From positions 1 through 61,725 of the forward strand of contig CAZLIC010000017.1 in assembly GCA_964559535.1 (NCBI GenBank): a stretch of 61,725 nucleotides of DNA, in the 5' to 3' direction. Under the pieces are notes generated by a model. The model was not told the origin of the DNA and did not search any database. It was given only the letters and a program-made list of their open reading frames with translations. Of the stretch, positions 1-8,828 are shown in pieces (the stretch's first letter is position 1; each line of letters opens with the position of its first letter). The position numbers and the translations under genes were made by a program. This stretch comes from CAZLIC01 sp964559535 (GTDB lineage Bacteria > Pseudomonadota > Alphaproteobacteria > Rhodobacterales > Rhodobacteraceae).

Positions 1-1
1 G

Positions 2-628
2 GCGCTGGCGCGCGCGCTGGCACCGCAGCCCAAGGTGCTGCTGCTGGACGAGCCCCTGTCGGCGCTGGACCTGAAGCTGCGGCAGGCGATGCGGGTAGAG
101 CTGAAAAGCCTGCAGGAGGAAACCGGCATCACCTTCATCTTCGTCACGCATGATCAGGAAGAGGCGCTGACGATGTCCGACCGGATCGCCGTCATGTCCT
201 CGGGCCGGGTCCAGCAGGTGGGTTCGCCGCGCGACATCTACGAGGCGCCGGTGAACCGCTTCGTGGCCGACTTCATCGGCGAGACGAACCTGATCGAGGT
301 CGACGTCGAGCGGGTGATGCAGGGCCAGGCGACCGTGGTGCTGCCGGGTGGCCAAAGGCTGACCTGCGCTTCCGCCGCCAATGCCACCGGGCGCCATGCC
401 CTGTCGATCCGCCCCGAACGGGTGACGCTGGCGGACCACGGTGATCTGACGGCCACGGTTGAACGCGTGGTCTACCTTGGCACCGATCTGCAACTGAACC
501 TGCGGCTGGAGGGAGGGGCGGGATTCACCGTGCGGGTGCAGAACGCCGCGCGGGTGCAGGTGCCTGAACCCGGCGCCCGCGTCGGCCTGCACCTGGAGGA
601 AGGTGCCGCGCGCCTTCTGGCCGACTGA
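2..628 (+). CDS. ABC transporter ATP-binding protein, polyamine type (5' end outside window)
   Basis: This is the C-terminal part of a PotA-like ATPase that would energise the permeases downstream from the cytoplasmic face. The Walker A part lies outside the window. What remains starts just after the ABC signature, then shows Walker B (VLLLDEP), the D-loop (SALD) and the switch histidine (FVTHD). The C-terminal segment (from about residue 95 of the visible part) fits the TOBE-type domain of polyamine/iron importers. The stop overlaps the next start by one base (TGATG), so it is translationally coupled to the permease genes. Spermidine/putrescine is the usual annotation for this family, but the substrate is inferred only. 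Confidence 0.9.
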   Translation, partial: ALARALAPQPKVLLLDEPLSALDLKLRQAMRVELKSLQEETGITFIFVTHDQEEALTMSDRIAVMSSGRVQQVGSPRDIYEAPVNRFVADFIGETNLIEVDVERVMQGQATVVLPGGQRLTCASAANATGRHALSIRPERVTLADHGDLTATVERVVYLGTDLQLNLRLEGGAGFTVRVQNAARVQVPEPGARVGLHLEEGAARLLAD

Positions 629-1554
629 TGGCGGGCCTGGCGCCGCAGGGTGTCGGATCGGGTGGCGACGATGCCACCTATGCCCGCATCAGGGCGCCGC
701 TGCTTTTGCCGACATGGGGCGTGATCGGGGTGTTCCTGCTGTGCCCGGTACTGCTGATGGTCGTGTATTCCTTCCTGACCAAGGAATTCCGCGGCGGCGT
801 GGTGTGGGACTTCACGCTGGCCGCCTATGACCAGTTCTTCGTCACCCGTGGCCTGTTCGGCGACGAACCCCCGCAGATCGAATGGACCTACATCGCCATC
901 TTCTGGCGCTCGATCTGGCAGGCCGCGCTGGCCACGTTCCTGTGCCTGATCATCGGCTTCCCGACCGCCTGGTTCATCGCCACCCGGCCCGAACGCACCC
1001 GCGCGGTCTGGCTGTTCCTCATCACCATCCCCTACTGGGTCAACCTGCTCATCCGCACGGTTTCCCTGCGGTTCATCCTGCGTGACCACGGGCCGCTGAA
1101 CGACGCCCTTGTCGCGTCCGGGATCATCGCGCAGCCGCTGGACATCCTGAACACCAACCTCGCGGTGCAACTGGGCCTGTTCTACAGCTACCTGCCCTTC
1201 ATGGTGCTGCCCATCTACGCGGCGGTGGAACGCTACAACTTCGCCCTGTCCGAGGCCGCGGCCGACCTTTACGCCAGCCGCTGGACCACGCTGCGCGAAA
1301 TCGTGCTGCCGGTGGTGCGGCCGGGCATCGTGGCGGGCTGCATCCTGGTGTTCGTGCCGGCGCTGGGCGCGTTCCTGGCGCCCGACCTGCTGGGCGGTGC
1401 CAAGACCTTCATGATCGGGTCATTGATCGACGAACAGTTCCGCGGGTCGCAGGGCAACTGGCCCTTCGGCGCCGCCGTCTCGGTCATCCTGATGACGCTC
1501 GTCCTGATCGTGCTGATGGGCTACGCGCGGGCGCCCGTGCGGCAGGGGGCCTGA
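628..1554 (+). CDS. ABC transporter permease (PotB-like)
   Basis: Inner-membrane subunit of the polyamine-type importer, 308 aa, with about six hydrophobic segments and the binding-protein-dependent transport (MetI-type) fold. The EAA-loop region that docks on the ATPase is visible near residues 210-230 (SEAAADLYASRW, then LPVVRPGI). The first transmembrane segment follows a short hydrophilic N-terminus. The ATG overlaps the stop of the ATPase gene. It is the first of two permeases, as expected for a heterodimeric channel. The operon is interrupted downstream by two perfect hairpins before the second permease gene. Confidence 0.9.
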   Translation: MAGLAPQGVGSGGDDATYARIRAPLLLPTWGVIGVFLLCPVLLMVVYSFLTKEFRGGVVWDFTLAAYDQFFVTRGLFGDEPPQIEWTYIAIFWRSIWQAALATFLCLIIGFPTAWFIATRPERTRAVWLFLITIPYWVNLLIRTVSLRFILRDHGPLNDALVASGIIAQPLDILNTNLAVQLGLFYSYLPFMVLPIYAAVERYNFALSEAAADLYASRWTTLREIVLPVVRPGIVAGCILVFVPALGAFLAPDLLGGAKTFMIGSLIDEQFRGSQGNWPFGAAVSVILMTLVLIVLMGYARAPVRQGA

Positions 1555-1561
1555 GCGTGGC

Positions 1562-1613
1562 GCAAATTTCTTCAAGAAAGAAATTTGCAAATTCCTTTCT
1601 TCAAGGAATTTGC
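1562..1613 (+). repeat. Two tandem perfect palindromes between permease genes
   Basis: Two stem-loops lie back to back. The first has 11-bp arms (1562-1572 and 1578-1588) around a 5-base loop, and the second has 11-bp arms (1587-1597 and 1603-1613), also with a 5-base loop. They share the GC at 1587-1588. Both stems are A/T-rich (GCAAATTTCTT and GCAAATTCCTT), unlike the flanking G/C-rich DNA. They sit inside the operon, so they could tune the transcript ratio of downstream genes, or be a dispersed element. Confidence 0.85.
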
Positions 1614-1654
1614 CCCCATCGCCAGAGCGCGGGGCTGCGGCGCGGGGGCGCGGC

Positions 1655-2455
1655 ATGATGGGCGTGCGCCACTATCCCGGCTTCCTGCCCGCCACGATGG
1701 TATGCCTGATGATCCTCTATGTCCCGCTGATCGTGGTGGCCGCCTACAGCTTCAACGCCTCCACCTCGATCACCTCATGGGGCGGGTTCAGCCTTCGCTG
1801 GTACGCCGATGTCTTCACCGGGCCCGAGGCCGAACGCTTCGGTCAGGCCGCCTGGAACTCGCTGACCATCGCGGTCATCGCCGCCACCGTCTCGACCGCC
1901 ATCGCCACGGCCGCGGCACTGGCCATGATCCGGGCCGGGCGGTTCCGCGGCAAGCAGGCCACCTTCGCGCTGATCAACCTGCCGCTGATGGTGCCCGAGA
2001 TTGTCACCGCCGTGGCCCTGCTGATCTTCTTCACCGCGCTGGGGCTGACCACGGGCTACCTGACGATCCTGATCGCCCACATCACCTTCTGCATCCCCTT
2101 TGCCTACCTGCCGATCGCCGCCCGCCTGTCGGGCATCGAGTCGGTCTACGAACAGGCCGCGCGCGACCTTTACGCCACCGGCTGGCAGGCATTCCGGCTG
2201 GTGTTGCTGCCGCTTCTGGGGCCCGGCATCGTGTCGGGCTGCCTGCTGGCCTTCATCATCTCGCTGGACGACTTCATCATCACCAACTTCGTCAAGGGCG
2301 CCGGCATGGAAACGCTGCCGACCGCAATCTTCGGGTCGGTGAAACAGGGCATCAAGCCGAACATCATGGCGATTTCCACCATGATGCTGGGCGTGTCGGT
2401 GGTATTCGTCACGCTCAGCTACCTCATCAACCGCAGGGGCCGCCCGGCCGCCTGA
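1655..2455 (+). CDS. ABC transporter permease (PotC-like)
   Basis: Second inner-membrane subunit of the importer, about 266 aa, with six hydrophobic segments and an EAA loop (SVYEQAARDLYATGW, then LPLLGPGI). I chose the ATG at 1655 (MMGVRHYPG...). An earlier in-frame start at 1610 lies inside the second hairpin and would add a charged, arginine/glycine-rich leader with no family precedent that I know. It pairs with the upstream permease and the binding protein that follows 17 bases later. Confidence 0.9.
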   Translation: MMGVRHYPGFLPATMVCLMILYVPLIVVAAYSFNASTSITSWGGFSLRWYADVFTGPEAERFGQAAWNSLTIAVIAATVSTAIATAAALAMIRAGRFRGKQATFALINLPLMVPEIVTAVALLIFFTALGLTTGYLTILIAHITFCIPFAYLPIAARLSGIESVYEQAARDLYATGWQAFRLVLLPLLGPGIVSGCLLAFIISLDDFIITNFVKGAGMETLPTAIFGSVKQGIKPNIMAISTMMLGVSVVFVTLSYLINRRGRPAA

Positions 2456-2472
2456 CCAACAGGGAGACTGCC

Positions 2473-3501
2473 ATGAAACGACTTCTGGCCCAGGGCACGA
2501 TTCTGACCACCTTGATTGCCACCCCGGCCTTGGCCGAGGGCGAGCTGAAGGTCTACCACTGGTTCGAATACATCCCGCAGGAACTGGTCGACAAGTTCGA
2601 GGCCGAGACGGGCATCGACGTCACCATCGACACCTACGATTCGAACGAGGCGATGCTGGCCAGCCTGAAGGCGGGCAAGCTGGGCCAGTACGACGTGGCG
2701 GTGCCCGGCGACTACATGGTGGAGATCATGCGGGGTGAGGGCCTGCTGGGCGAATACGCCCCCGCCGAGGTGCCGAACTTCGGCAACATCGCGCCCGAAT
2801 GGCTGGACGTGCCGTTTGATCCGGCGCGCAAGCACTCGATCCCCTACCAGTGGGGCTCCACCGCCTTCAGCGTGAACCGCGACGTGTTCAAGGGCGACAT
2901 TTCCACCCTGGGCATCCTCTTCAACCCGCCGGACGAGCTGAAGGGCAAGATCAACGTGCTGGACAGCCAGGGCGAGGTTCTGGCGCTGGGGTCGATGTAT
3001 CTGGGCATCCCGCAGTGCTCGACCGACCGGGCGCAGTTGAAGGCGCTGAACGACATGCTGCTGGCGGCCAAGCCGCATTGGGCCTCGTTCGGGTCGGATA
3101 TCGCCAAGGACGTGCTGGTGTCGGGCGATGCCGCGGCGGGCATGATCTACAACGGTTTCTCCGCCAAGGCACGGGCCGAGGGCGCGAACGTGGAATACGC
3201 CTTCCCGAAGGAAGGCTATGTTGTCTGGATGGACAACATGGTGCTGCTGAAAGACGCGCCGAACCGCGACAACGCGCTGAAGTTCATGAACTTCCTGCTG
3301 CAGCCCGAAAATGCCGCGGCGGTGACGAACTATGCCGCCTATATCTCGGGCGTCAGCGGAGTTGACCCGTTCCTTGACGATGCCATCAAGAATTCGCCCG
3401 AAAACAACCCGCCCGCCGGGCAGAAGGGCGAATTCATCCAGGCCTGCAACCAGGAAACGCAGGCGCTGTACGATGCGATCTGGACCAACCTGAAGAAGTA
3501 A
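2473..3501 (+). CDS. Periplasmic polyamine-type substrate-binding protein (PotD/PotF-like)
   Basis: Captures the substrate in the periplasm and delivers it to the permease pair. It has 342 aa, with a Sec signal peptide of about 21 residues ending ATPALA before EGELKVYHW, which is the typical start of mature PotD/PotF proteins (KVYNW-like). Further family features are DVAVPGDY around residue 80 and a C-terminal helical lobe. The start has a good ribosome site (AGGGAG, eight bases upstream). A strong hairpin follows the gene, so this may be the end of the main transporter transcript. Confidence 0.93.
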   Translation: MKRLLAQGTILTTLIATPALAEGELKVYHWFEYIPQELVDKFEAETGIDVTIDTYDSNEAMLASLKAGKLGQYDVAVPGDYMVEIMRGEGLLGEYAPAEVPNFGNIAPEWLDVPFDPARKHSIPYQWGSTAFSVNRDVFKGDISTLGILFNPPDELKGKINVLDSQGEVLALGSMYLGIPQCSTDRAQLKALNDMLLAAKPHWASFGSDIAKDVLVSGDAAAGMIYNGFSAKARAEGANVEYAFPKEGYVVWMDNMVLLKDAPNRDNALKFMNFLLQPENAAAVTNYAAYISGVSGVDPFLDDAIKNSPENNPPAGQKGEFIQACNQETQALYDAIWTNLKK

Positions 3502-3525
3502 GCCGTCCTTCCTTCACATTGCCCA

Positions 3526-3550
3526 GGCGGCGCCCCCATGGGGCGCCGCC
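3526..3550 (+). terminator. Strong G/C hairpin after the binding-protein gene
   Basis: A perfect stem with 11-bp arms (3526-3536 and 3540-3550) and a 3-base CAT loop, 24 bases after the stop. There is no T-run, so it may attenuate or protect the 3' end rather than terminate fully. It also argues against an earlier start (3538) for the next gene, which would begin inside the stem. Confidence 0.6.
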
Positions 3551-3579
3551 CAAGCCCCCTGTTGCCCAAAGGCCAGCCC

Positions 3580-5661
3580 ATGCCCCGCGACCCCCGCCAC
3601 GACATCCTGTTCACGCCGATGCAGATCGGGCCGAAAACCGCGAAGAACCGGTTCTACCAGGTGCCGCACTGCAACGGCGGCGGCTACCGCGACCCTTCGG
3701 CCGTGGTCGAGATGCGGCGCACCAAGGCCGAGGGCGGCTGGGGTGTGATCTTCACCGAACAGACCGAAATCCACCCCACATCCGAAATCACCCCCTTCAT
3801 CGAACAGCACCTGTGGGACGACCGCGACATCCCGGCACTGGCCCGCATGGCCGGGGCGATGAAATCGCACGGCGCGCTGGCGGGCATCCAGCTGGCCTAC
3901 TCTGGCATCAACGGCCCCAACCTGTACTCCCGCGAGGTGCCGATGGCAGTGACGGGCGGCCCGATCCTGACCTTTACCTCCGATCCGGTGCAGGCCCGCA
4001 CCATCGACCGGGCCGACATCGCCGACATCCGCCGCTGGTTCGTGAACGCCGCCCTGCGGGCGCAACGCGCGGGGTTCGACCTGTTGTGCCTTTACGGCGC
4101 GCATGGCTTCGGCATCTTCCAGCACTTCCTGTCCCGCGCCACCAACCACCGCACCGACGCCTACGGCGGGTCGCTGGACAACCGCGCGCGTTTCTTGCGC
4201 GAAGTGGTCGATGCCATCCGCACCGCGACAAAGGGTGAACTGGCCATCACCCTGCGCCTGTCACTGCACGAGGCTGGTCCCCGTGGCTTCTCGAACGCCG
4301 AGATGCGCGAATTCATCGCCACCCACCCCGACCTCCCCGACCTCTGGGACCTGGCCCATGGCACGTGGGAGGCCTGCAGCGGCACCTCGCGCTTTACCGC
4401 AGAAGGCGCGCAGGAAGACCTCGTGCGCGGCATCAAGGACCTGACGCCGAAGCCGGTGGTGGGTGTCGGCCGGTTCACCGGCGCCGACGCTATGGTGCGG
4501 CAGATCAGGGCCGGAATCCTCGATTTCATCGGCTCCGCCCGGCCCTCGATCGCCGACCCCTTCCTGCCGCTGAAAATTCAGGAGGGGCGCTACGACGACA
4601 TCCGCGAATGCATCGGCTGCAACATCTGCGTCTCGGGCGACATGACCGGTGCGATCAGCCGCTGCACGCAGAACACCGCCTTCATGGAGGAATGGCGCAA
4701 GGGCTGGCACCCGGAACGGTCGCGCGCGAGGGGCGCATCCGACAGCGTGCTGGTGGTGGGCGCCGGCCCCGCAGGGCTGGAGGCCGCCTTGCAGGCTGCC
4801 CGCCGCGGCTACCGCGTGACGCTGGCCGAGGCGACCACGACGCTGGGCGGGCGAGTGGCGAAGGAACGCCTTCTGCCCGGCCTGTCGGCCTGGGGCCGCG
4901 TGGCCGACTGGCGCACGGGCCAGATCGCACCCCTGCCCAACGTGGACACCTACCTCGACAGCCGCCTGACCGCCGATGACATCCTGGGGATGGACACCCA
5001 CCACGTCGCCATCGCCACAGGCAGCCACTGGCGCCGCGATGCCGTCGCCCGCCTGCACCTAGCCCCCATCCCCACCGACCCCGCCATGCCCGTCTTCACG
5101 CCCGATGACCTGATGGCAGGGCAGGGGCCGACCGGCGGCCGCGTCACCGTGTATGACGATGACCACTACTACATGGGGTCCGTGCTGGCCGAACTGCTTG
5201 TCGCCCGCGGCTGCAGCGTGGATTTCGTGACGCCCGCGCCGGTGGCGGCGGAATGGACGCACAACACGCTGGAACAGGCCACCATCCAGCGCCGTCTTCT
5301 GGGGCTGGGCATCACCCTGCACACGAACAAGGCACCCGAAGCCATCGGGGCGAAAGAGGTGACACTGGGCTGCACCTGGACGGGCCGCACCACAGCCATC
5401 CCCGCCGACGCCGTGGTCATGGTCACCAGCCGCACCCCGAACGATGCCCTGTTCCATGACCTGACCGCGCAGGACTGGCGCGGCGCAGGCATCCGCTCGG
5501 TGAAACTGATCGGCGACGCCGCCGCCCCCGGCCCCATCGCCTGGGCCACCTATGCCGGCCGCCGCTGGGCCGAAGAACTGGATGCCCCCGACAGGGGCGA
5601 TGCGCTGCCCTTCCGGCGCGAGATCGCGGAACTGCTGCCCCACGCCCCGCTGACGCCCTGA
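3580..5661 (+). CDS. Trimethylamine/histamine dehydrogenase-family iron-sulfur flavoprotein
   Basis: Predicted amine dehydrogenase of 693 aa: an N-terminal FMN barrel, a [4Fe-4S] site, then an ADP/NAD(P)-binding half. It closely follows the TMADH sequence pattern that I remember. Visible features are FYQVPHC, where Cys31 matches the residue carrying 6-S-cysteinyl FMN; Tyr172 and His175 in YGAH; cluster cysteines 344, 347, 350 and 362 (CIGCNIC...C); and a dinucleotide fold VVGAGPAG around residue 390. The substrate-cage positions read Gln61, Trp256 and Asp354. As I recall these are Tyr/Trp/Trp in TMADH but Gln/Trp/Asp in histamine dehydrogenase, so a diamine or histamine substrate is more likely than trimethylamine. 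Its place after a polyamine importer fits. The start at 3580 gives the usual N-terminus. The stop abuts the stop of the converging kinase gene with no spacer. Confidence 0.88.
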   Translation: MPRDPRHDILFTPMQIGPKTAKNRFYQVPHCNGGGYRDPSAVVEMRRTKAEGGWGVIFTEQTEIHPTSEITPFIEQHLWDDRDIPALARMAGAMKSHGALAGIQLAYSGINGPNLYSREVPMAVTGGPILTFTSDPVQARTIDRADIADIRRWFVNAALRAQRAGFDLLCLYGAHGFGIFQHFLSRATNHRTDAYGGSLDNRARFLREVVDAIRTATKGELAITLRLSLHEAGPRGFSNAEMREFIATHPDLPDLWDLAHGTWEACSGTSRFTAEGAQEDLVRGIKDLTPKPVVGVGRFTGADAMVRQIRAGILDFIGSARPSIADPFLPLKIQEGRYDDIRECIGCNICVSGDMTGAISRCTQNTAFMEEWRKGWHPERSRARGASDSVLVVGAGPAGLEAALQAARRGYRVTLAEATTTLGGRVAKERLLPGLSAWGRVADWRTGQIAPLPNVDTYLDSRLTADDILGMDTHHVAIATGSHWRRDAVARLHLAPIPTDPAMPVFTPDDLMAGQGPTGGRVTVYDDDHYYMGSVLAELLVARGCSVDFVTPAPVAAEWTHNTLEQATIQRRLLGLGITLHTNKAPEAIGAKEVTLGCTWTGRTTAIPADAVVMVTSRTPNDALFHDLTAQDWRGAGIRSVKLIGDAAAPGPIAWATYAGRRWAEELDAPDRGDALPFRREIAELLPHAPLTP

Positions 5662-6618
5662 TCAGCCGTCGCGGAACGCGATGCGGAACCGCGCGCCCTG
5701 CGCGGCAGGCACCAAGGCGATGTCGGCACGATGGGCGCGCAGCAGATTGCGTGCAATGGTCAGGCCCATGCCGGTGCCGCCCTGATCGCGCCGTGTGGTG
5801 AAGAACGGGTCGAACACGCGGGCGGCATTGCCGGGCGAGATGCCGGGTCCGTTGTCCTGCACCTCCAGCACGCCGGGTGCTGCGGTCAGCGTCACCTGGG
5901 TGGCGCCATGCGCCGCGGCATTGGCCAGAAGCTGCCGCAGCACCAGCACCAGCCCGGGCGCCGCCAGCGGCAGCGGCGTGCCCTCGCCCTGCACGGCAAC
6001 GGCCAGCGCCGGAAAATCCCCCCAAACGGGCGCCAGGTCGGCCAGCGTGCAACGCCCCACATAGCGCGCCTCGCGCGCCTGCGCCGCGGCGCGCAGCGCA
6101 GCAAGCTGCGCCTCCATCTGCCCCCGCGCGCCGTCGATGCCTGCCACCAGCACCCTGTCGCCTTCTGCAAGTGCTCCATCCTGCAGCAGTTCTACCGCCG
6201 CCCGCACCGCCGCAACCGGCGTCTTCAGCTCATGCGTCACATGGTCGGTAAAACTGCGCACGGTGGCCTCGCGGTCGCGCAATGCCTCGGCCATGGCGAT
6301 CACGCGCTGTCCGGTGGCCAAAAGCTCGCGCGTGCCGAAATGCGTGGGCGCTGGGGCATCGGCGCCACCCTCCACCGCCGCCGCATAGGATTCCAGCGCC
6401 CGGATCGGGCGCATCAGTAGCCGCACCAGCAACCATCCCAGCAAGGCCGTAGCCATAGCAATCAGCGCGCCCAGCCCCATGGCCGCATTGCGGAATCCGA
6501 CCTCGGGCCCAAGGTAGCGCAGAGCCACCAGCCCCGCGAAACTCAGCGCCAGCGTGCCCGCCAGCGCGCCGCCCAACACCAGCGCCAGCGTGGGGCGCCA
6601 GCCCTTCCGGGCGCTCAT
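5662..6618 (-). CDS. Sensor histidine kinase
   Basis: Membrane sensor kinase of 318 aa. Two transmembrane segments (about residues 10-30 and 45-66) flank a very short periplasmic loop, followed by a HAMP-like linker, the phospho-accepting H-box (FTDHVTHELKTP), an N-box (LLANAAAHG), and G-boxes (DNGPGIS, GGTGMGL). The short sensor loop suggests that it senses a membrane state or a partner protein rather than a periplasmic ligand. It overlaps the response-regulator gene by four bases (ATGA). The layout of membrane protein, regulator and kinase is reminiscent of CreBCD, but I do not assign that function. Confidence 0.92.
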   Translation of the reverse strand: MSARKGWRPTLALVLGGALAGTLALSFAGLVALRYLGPEVGFRNAAMGLGALIAMATALLGWLLVRLLMRPIRALESYAAAVEGGADAPAPTHFGTRELLATGQRVIAMAEALRDREATVRSFTDHVTHELKTPVAAVRAAVELLQDGALAEGDRVLVAGIDGARGQMEAQLAALRAAAQAREARYVGRCTLADLAPVWGDFPALAVAVQGEGTPLPLAAPGLVLVLRQLLANAAAHGATQVTLTAAPGVLEVQDNGPGISPGNAARVFDPFFTTRRDQGGTGMGLTIARNLLRAHRADIALVPAAQGARFRIAFRDG

Positions 6619-7289
6619 GTGCAGGGCCCCAACAGGATGCCCTGCCCGTGCCGCGTCTCGATGGCGTCGGCACAGCCCGCCTCGGCCAGCTTGGCGCGCA
6701 GGTTGCGCAGGTGGCTGTCCAGCGTGCGGTCCGACACCGGGCTGCCCGCGCCCCATATGGCATCCACCAGCCGCATGCGGGGCAGTATGCGCCCCGGCTG
6801 CGTCATCAGCGCGCACAGGATCCGGAACTCGGTGGCCGTCAGCGCCACCTCGGCCCCCGCCACCGTCGCCACCCGCGCCTGCACGTCCAGCGCCAGCCCG
6901 CCGTGGCGCAGCACCGCCGCACTGCGCTGGCCCGTGCTGCGCCGCAGGATCGCCGCCACCCGCGCCACCAGTTCGCGCGGGGAAAACGGCTTGGCCACAT
7001 AGTCATCTGCACCCAGTTCCAGCCCGACGATGCGGTCCACCTCGTCATCCCGCGCGGTCAGGAACAGGATCGGCACCTCGGATTTCGCGCGCAGGCGGCG
7101 GCACACCTCGAACCCGTCCATCTCGGGCAGGCCCACGTCCAGCACCACCAGCGCCGGGTCGTGGCGGGCCGCGGCGGCCAGCGCCGCCTGCCCGTCGCCC
7201 GCCGTCATCACCGCATGGCCCGCGCGTTCCAGCGCGATGCGCAGCAGTTCGCGCAGGCGGGGGTCGTCATCCACGATCAGGATAGGCAT
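6615..7289 (-). CDS. Response regulator, OmpR/PhoB family
   Basis: DNA-binding partner of the downstream kinase, 224 aa. The receiver domain has the acidic pocket (IVDDD, residues 5-9), phospho-acceptor Asp51 (VLDVGLP), and the conserved Thr and Lys (LTARD, AKPFSP). The C-terminal half is a winged helix (LTATEFRIL, then VSDRTLDSHLRNLRAKL). I chose the ATG at 7289 (MPILIVDD), which matches the family N-terminus. The first 23 bases overlap the end of the membrane-protein gene upstream, so the three genes form one unit. Confidence 0.93.
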   Translation of the reverse strand: MPILIVDDDPRLRELLRIALERAGHAVMTAGDGQAALAAAARHDPALVVLDVGLPEMDGFEVCRRLRAKSEVPILFLTARDDEVDRIVGLELGADDYVAKPFSPRELVARVAAILRRSTGQRSAAVLRHGGLALDVQARVATVAGAEVALTATEFRILCALMTQPGRILPRMRLVDAIWGAGSPVSDRTLDSHLRNLRAKLAEAGCADAIETRHGQGILLGPCT

Positions 7290-8673
7290 GCGGCTGGTCC
7301 TTCTGTTTGGCACTGATGGTGCGCCGGACGCGCCAGGAACGGAACTCCCAATCCCGCCATCCGGCGTTGATCAGCCGGGGCACACCGCAAGGGCGGGGCG
7401 CGCCCGACGGCAGGTCGCGCAGGCTGCCCTCCGGCGGAACGAAGGCGCCCGCCGCAGTGGGGCCAAGGTCGCACAGATAGGCGGTGTCGGGGTCCGCCCG
7501 CGTCAGGTTCTGCGCCGCGATCACATGGGCGAAGTTGATGAAACAGCAGGTGTACAGCGTGGCCACCCCCATCGCCACGCAACGCATCATCAGCCAGCCG
7601 CGCGTCAGCCCCCGCGCCACCTGCCAGCCGGTCAGCGCCAGCCCGGCAGCCACCAGCCCCATCCAGATCATCGCCCAGACCCGCAGGTACGTCAGGCCAT
7701 AGGCTGCCACATAGAGGTCCAGCCGCAGCAGGGCCGACAGGCACAGCGCCACGTTCTGCGCCAGCCACAGCAGCATCAGCGGCCGGATCAGCCGGTGCGC
7801 GCCCAGATACGGCTGCGCCAGCAGCGCAAAGGCCCCCGCCAGCAGCGCCGTCGCCAGCAGCGGATAGGCACCGCGATGGGCGTAGGCGGCATAGCTTATG
7901 CCGTGCGGCAGGTCGGCGCTGCCGGTCAGGATGGTCAGATCCAGCAGGGTCTGCACCCCGATCACGGCATTGAACAACACCAGCGCGCGCAAGGTCGAGT
8001 GCACGTTCACGCCCATTCCCGGCAGGCGCAGGGTCACGGCCGGAACCGCGCCGGACAGCGGCGCCGGGCCGACCAGCGGCAGGCACAACAGCGCCACGCC
8101 GCCCCAGAACATCAGCCGGGTGGCCAGGGTGGCCAGGTCGATGTCCGGTGAGAAGGCGCGCGCGATCAACGGGTTGGCGTCCACCATCAGCGCGGCAAAA
8201 ACCAGCGTGCCGCCCACCGGCAGCGCCCAGCCCTGCACCATGACGCGCAGCCCCTGCGGGTGTGCAGCAACGCCAAGCCCCAAAGCTGCCGACACAGCGC
8301 CGCGCAGGCCGCCCAGCGGCAGCCGCGCCAGCAGGCGCAGCGCCGCACTTCCAAGGGCGGCGGGCCCTGCGTCGGGCAGGCGCAGCCACGCCACCGCGCC
8401 CAGCGTACCCGCCAGCAGGAAGGCCAGCGACAGCGCCTGCACATGTTCGACCACCGGCAGCGCCCCCAGCGCGAAAACCACCGCCGCGCCCGCAGGCCAC
8501 CGCTGCACCTGCAGCGCCACCGCCGCCACGACGGCGCCCGCAAACACCACCAGCGACAGCCCGGGGTCGGCCCCCCAGAACAGCGCATCACCCAGCAGCA
8601 CCAGCACCGCCAGCGCCAACCCCGTGCCCCGCACCCCCTGGCCCGCGGCCCCGTCGCTTCCCGTTTCCGTCAT
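7267..8673 (-). CDS. Polytopic membrane protein, DUF4173/DUF4153-like
   Basis: Integral membrane protein of 468 aa with about ten to twelve hydrophobic segments and few charged loops. The C-terminal tail (about 70 residues) is hydrophilic. It resembles the DUF4173 group, whose function I do not know. It is first in a three-gene unit with the response regulator and kinase and overlaps the regulator start by 23 bases, so it may be a sensor accessory of that two-component system. The start ATG has a good ribosome site (AGGAGG) upstream. The gene is divergent from the permease operon to its right. Confidence 0.75.
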   Translation of the reverse strand: MTETGSDGAAGQGVRGTGLALAVLVLLGDALFWGADPGLSLVVFAGAVVAAVALQVQRWPAGAAVVFALGALPVVEHVQALSLAFLLAGTLGAVAWLRLPDAGPAALGSAALRLLARLPLGGLRGAVSAALGLGVAAHPQGLRVMVQGWALPVGGTLVFAALMVDANPLIARAFSPDIDLATLATRLMFWGGVALLCLPLVGPAPLSGAVPAVTLRLPGMGVNVHSTLRALVLFNAVIGVQTLLDLTILTGSADLPHGISYAAYAHRGAYPLLATALLAGAFALLAQPYLGAHRLIRPLMLLWLAQNVALCLSALLRLDLYVAAYGLTYLRVWAMIWMGLVAAGLALTGWQVARGLTRGWLMMRCVAMGVATLYTCCFINFAHVIAAQNLTRADPDTAYLCDLGPTAAGAFVPPEGSLRDLPSGAPRPCGVPRLINAGWRDWEFRSWRVRRTISAKQKDQPHAYPDRG

Positions 8674-8770
8674 TCCACCCTCCTGCCTTCGCCGCAGGCA
8701 TGCCCCCCCGCCCGCGCAGGCCGGGGACAGCAGGTGTGCAGGAAATGTGCAGGCGGTTCAGCCGTTTCGG

Positions 8771-8798
8771 TTGCGGTGACAAATCGCGGCGGTATAGC
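8771..8798 (+). promoter_or_regulatory. Candidate promoter for the orphan permease pair
   Basis: TTGCGG (8771-8776), a 16-base spacer and TATAGC (8793-8798) give a plausible vegetative-type promoter about 30 bases before the start at 8829. It lies in the divergent intergenic region. Weak evidence by motif only. Confidence 0.35.
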
Positions 8799-8828
8799 CT
8801 TGCGCATGACACAGGGCAGGCTCAGGCG

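Noticed and set aside
3538..3579. Earlier start for the flavoprotein
   Set aside because: It lies within a perfect hairpin and adds a leader not seen in the family; the ATG at 3580 gives the known N-terminus.
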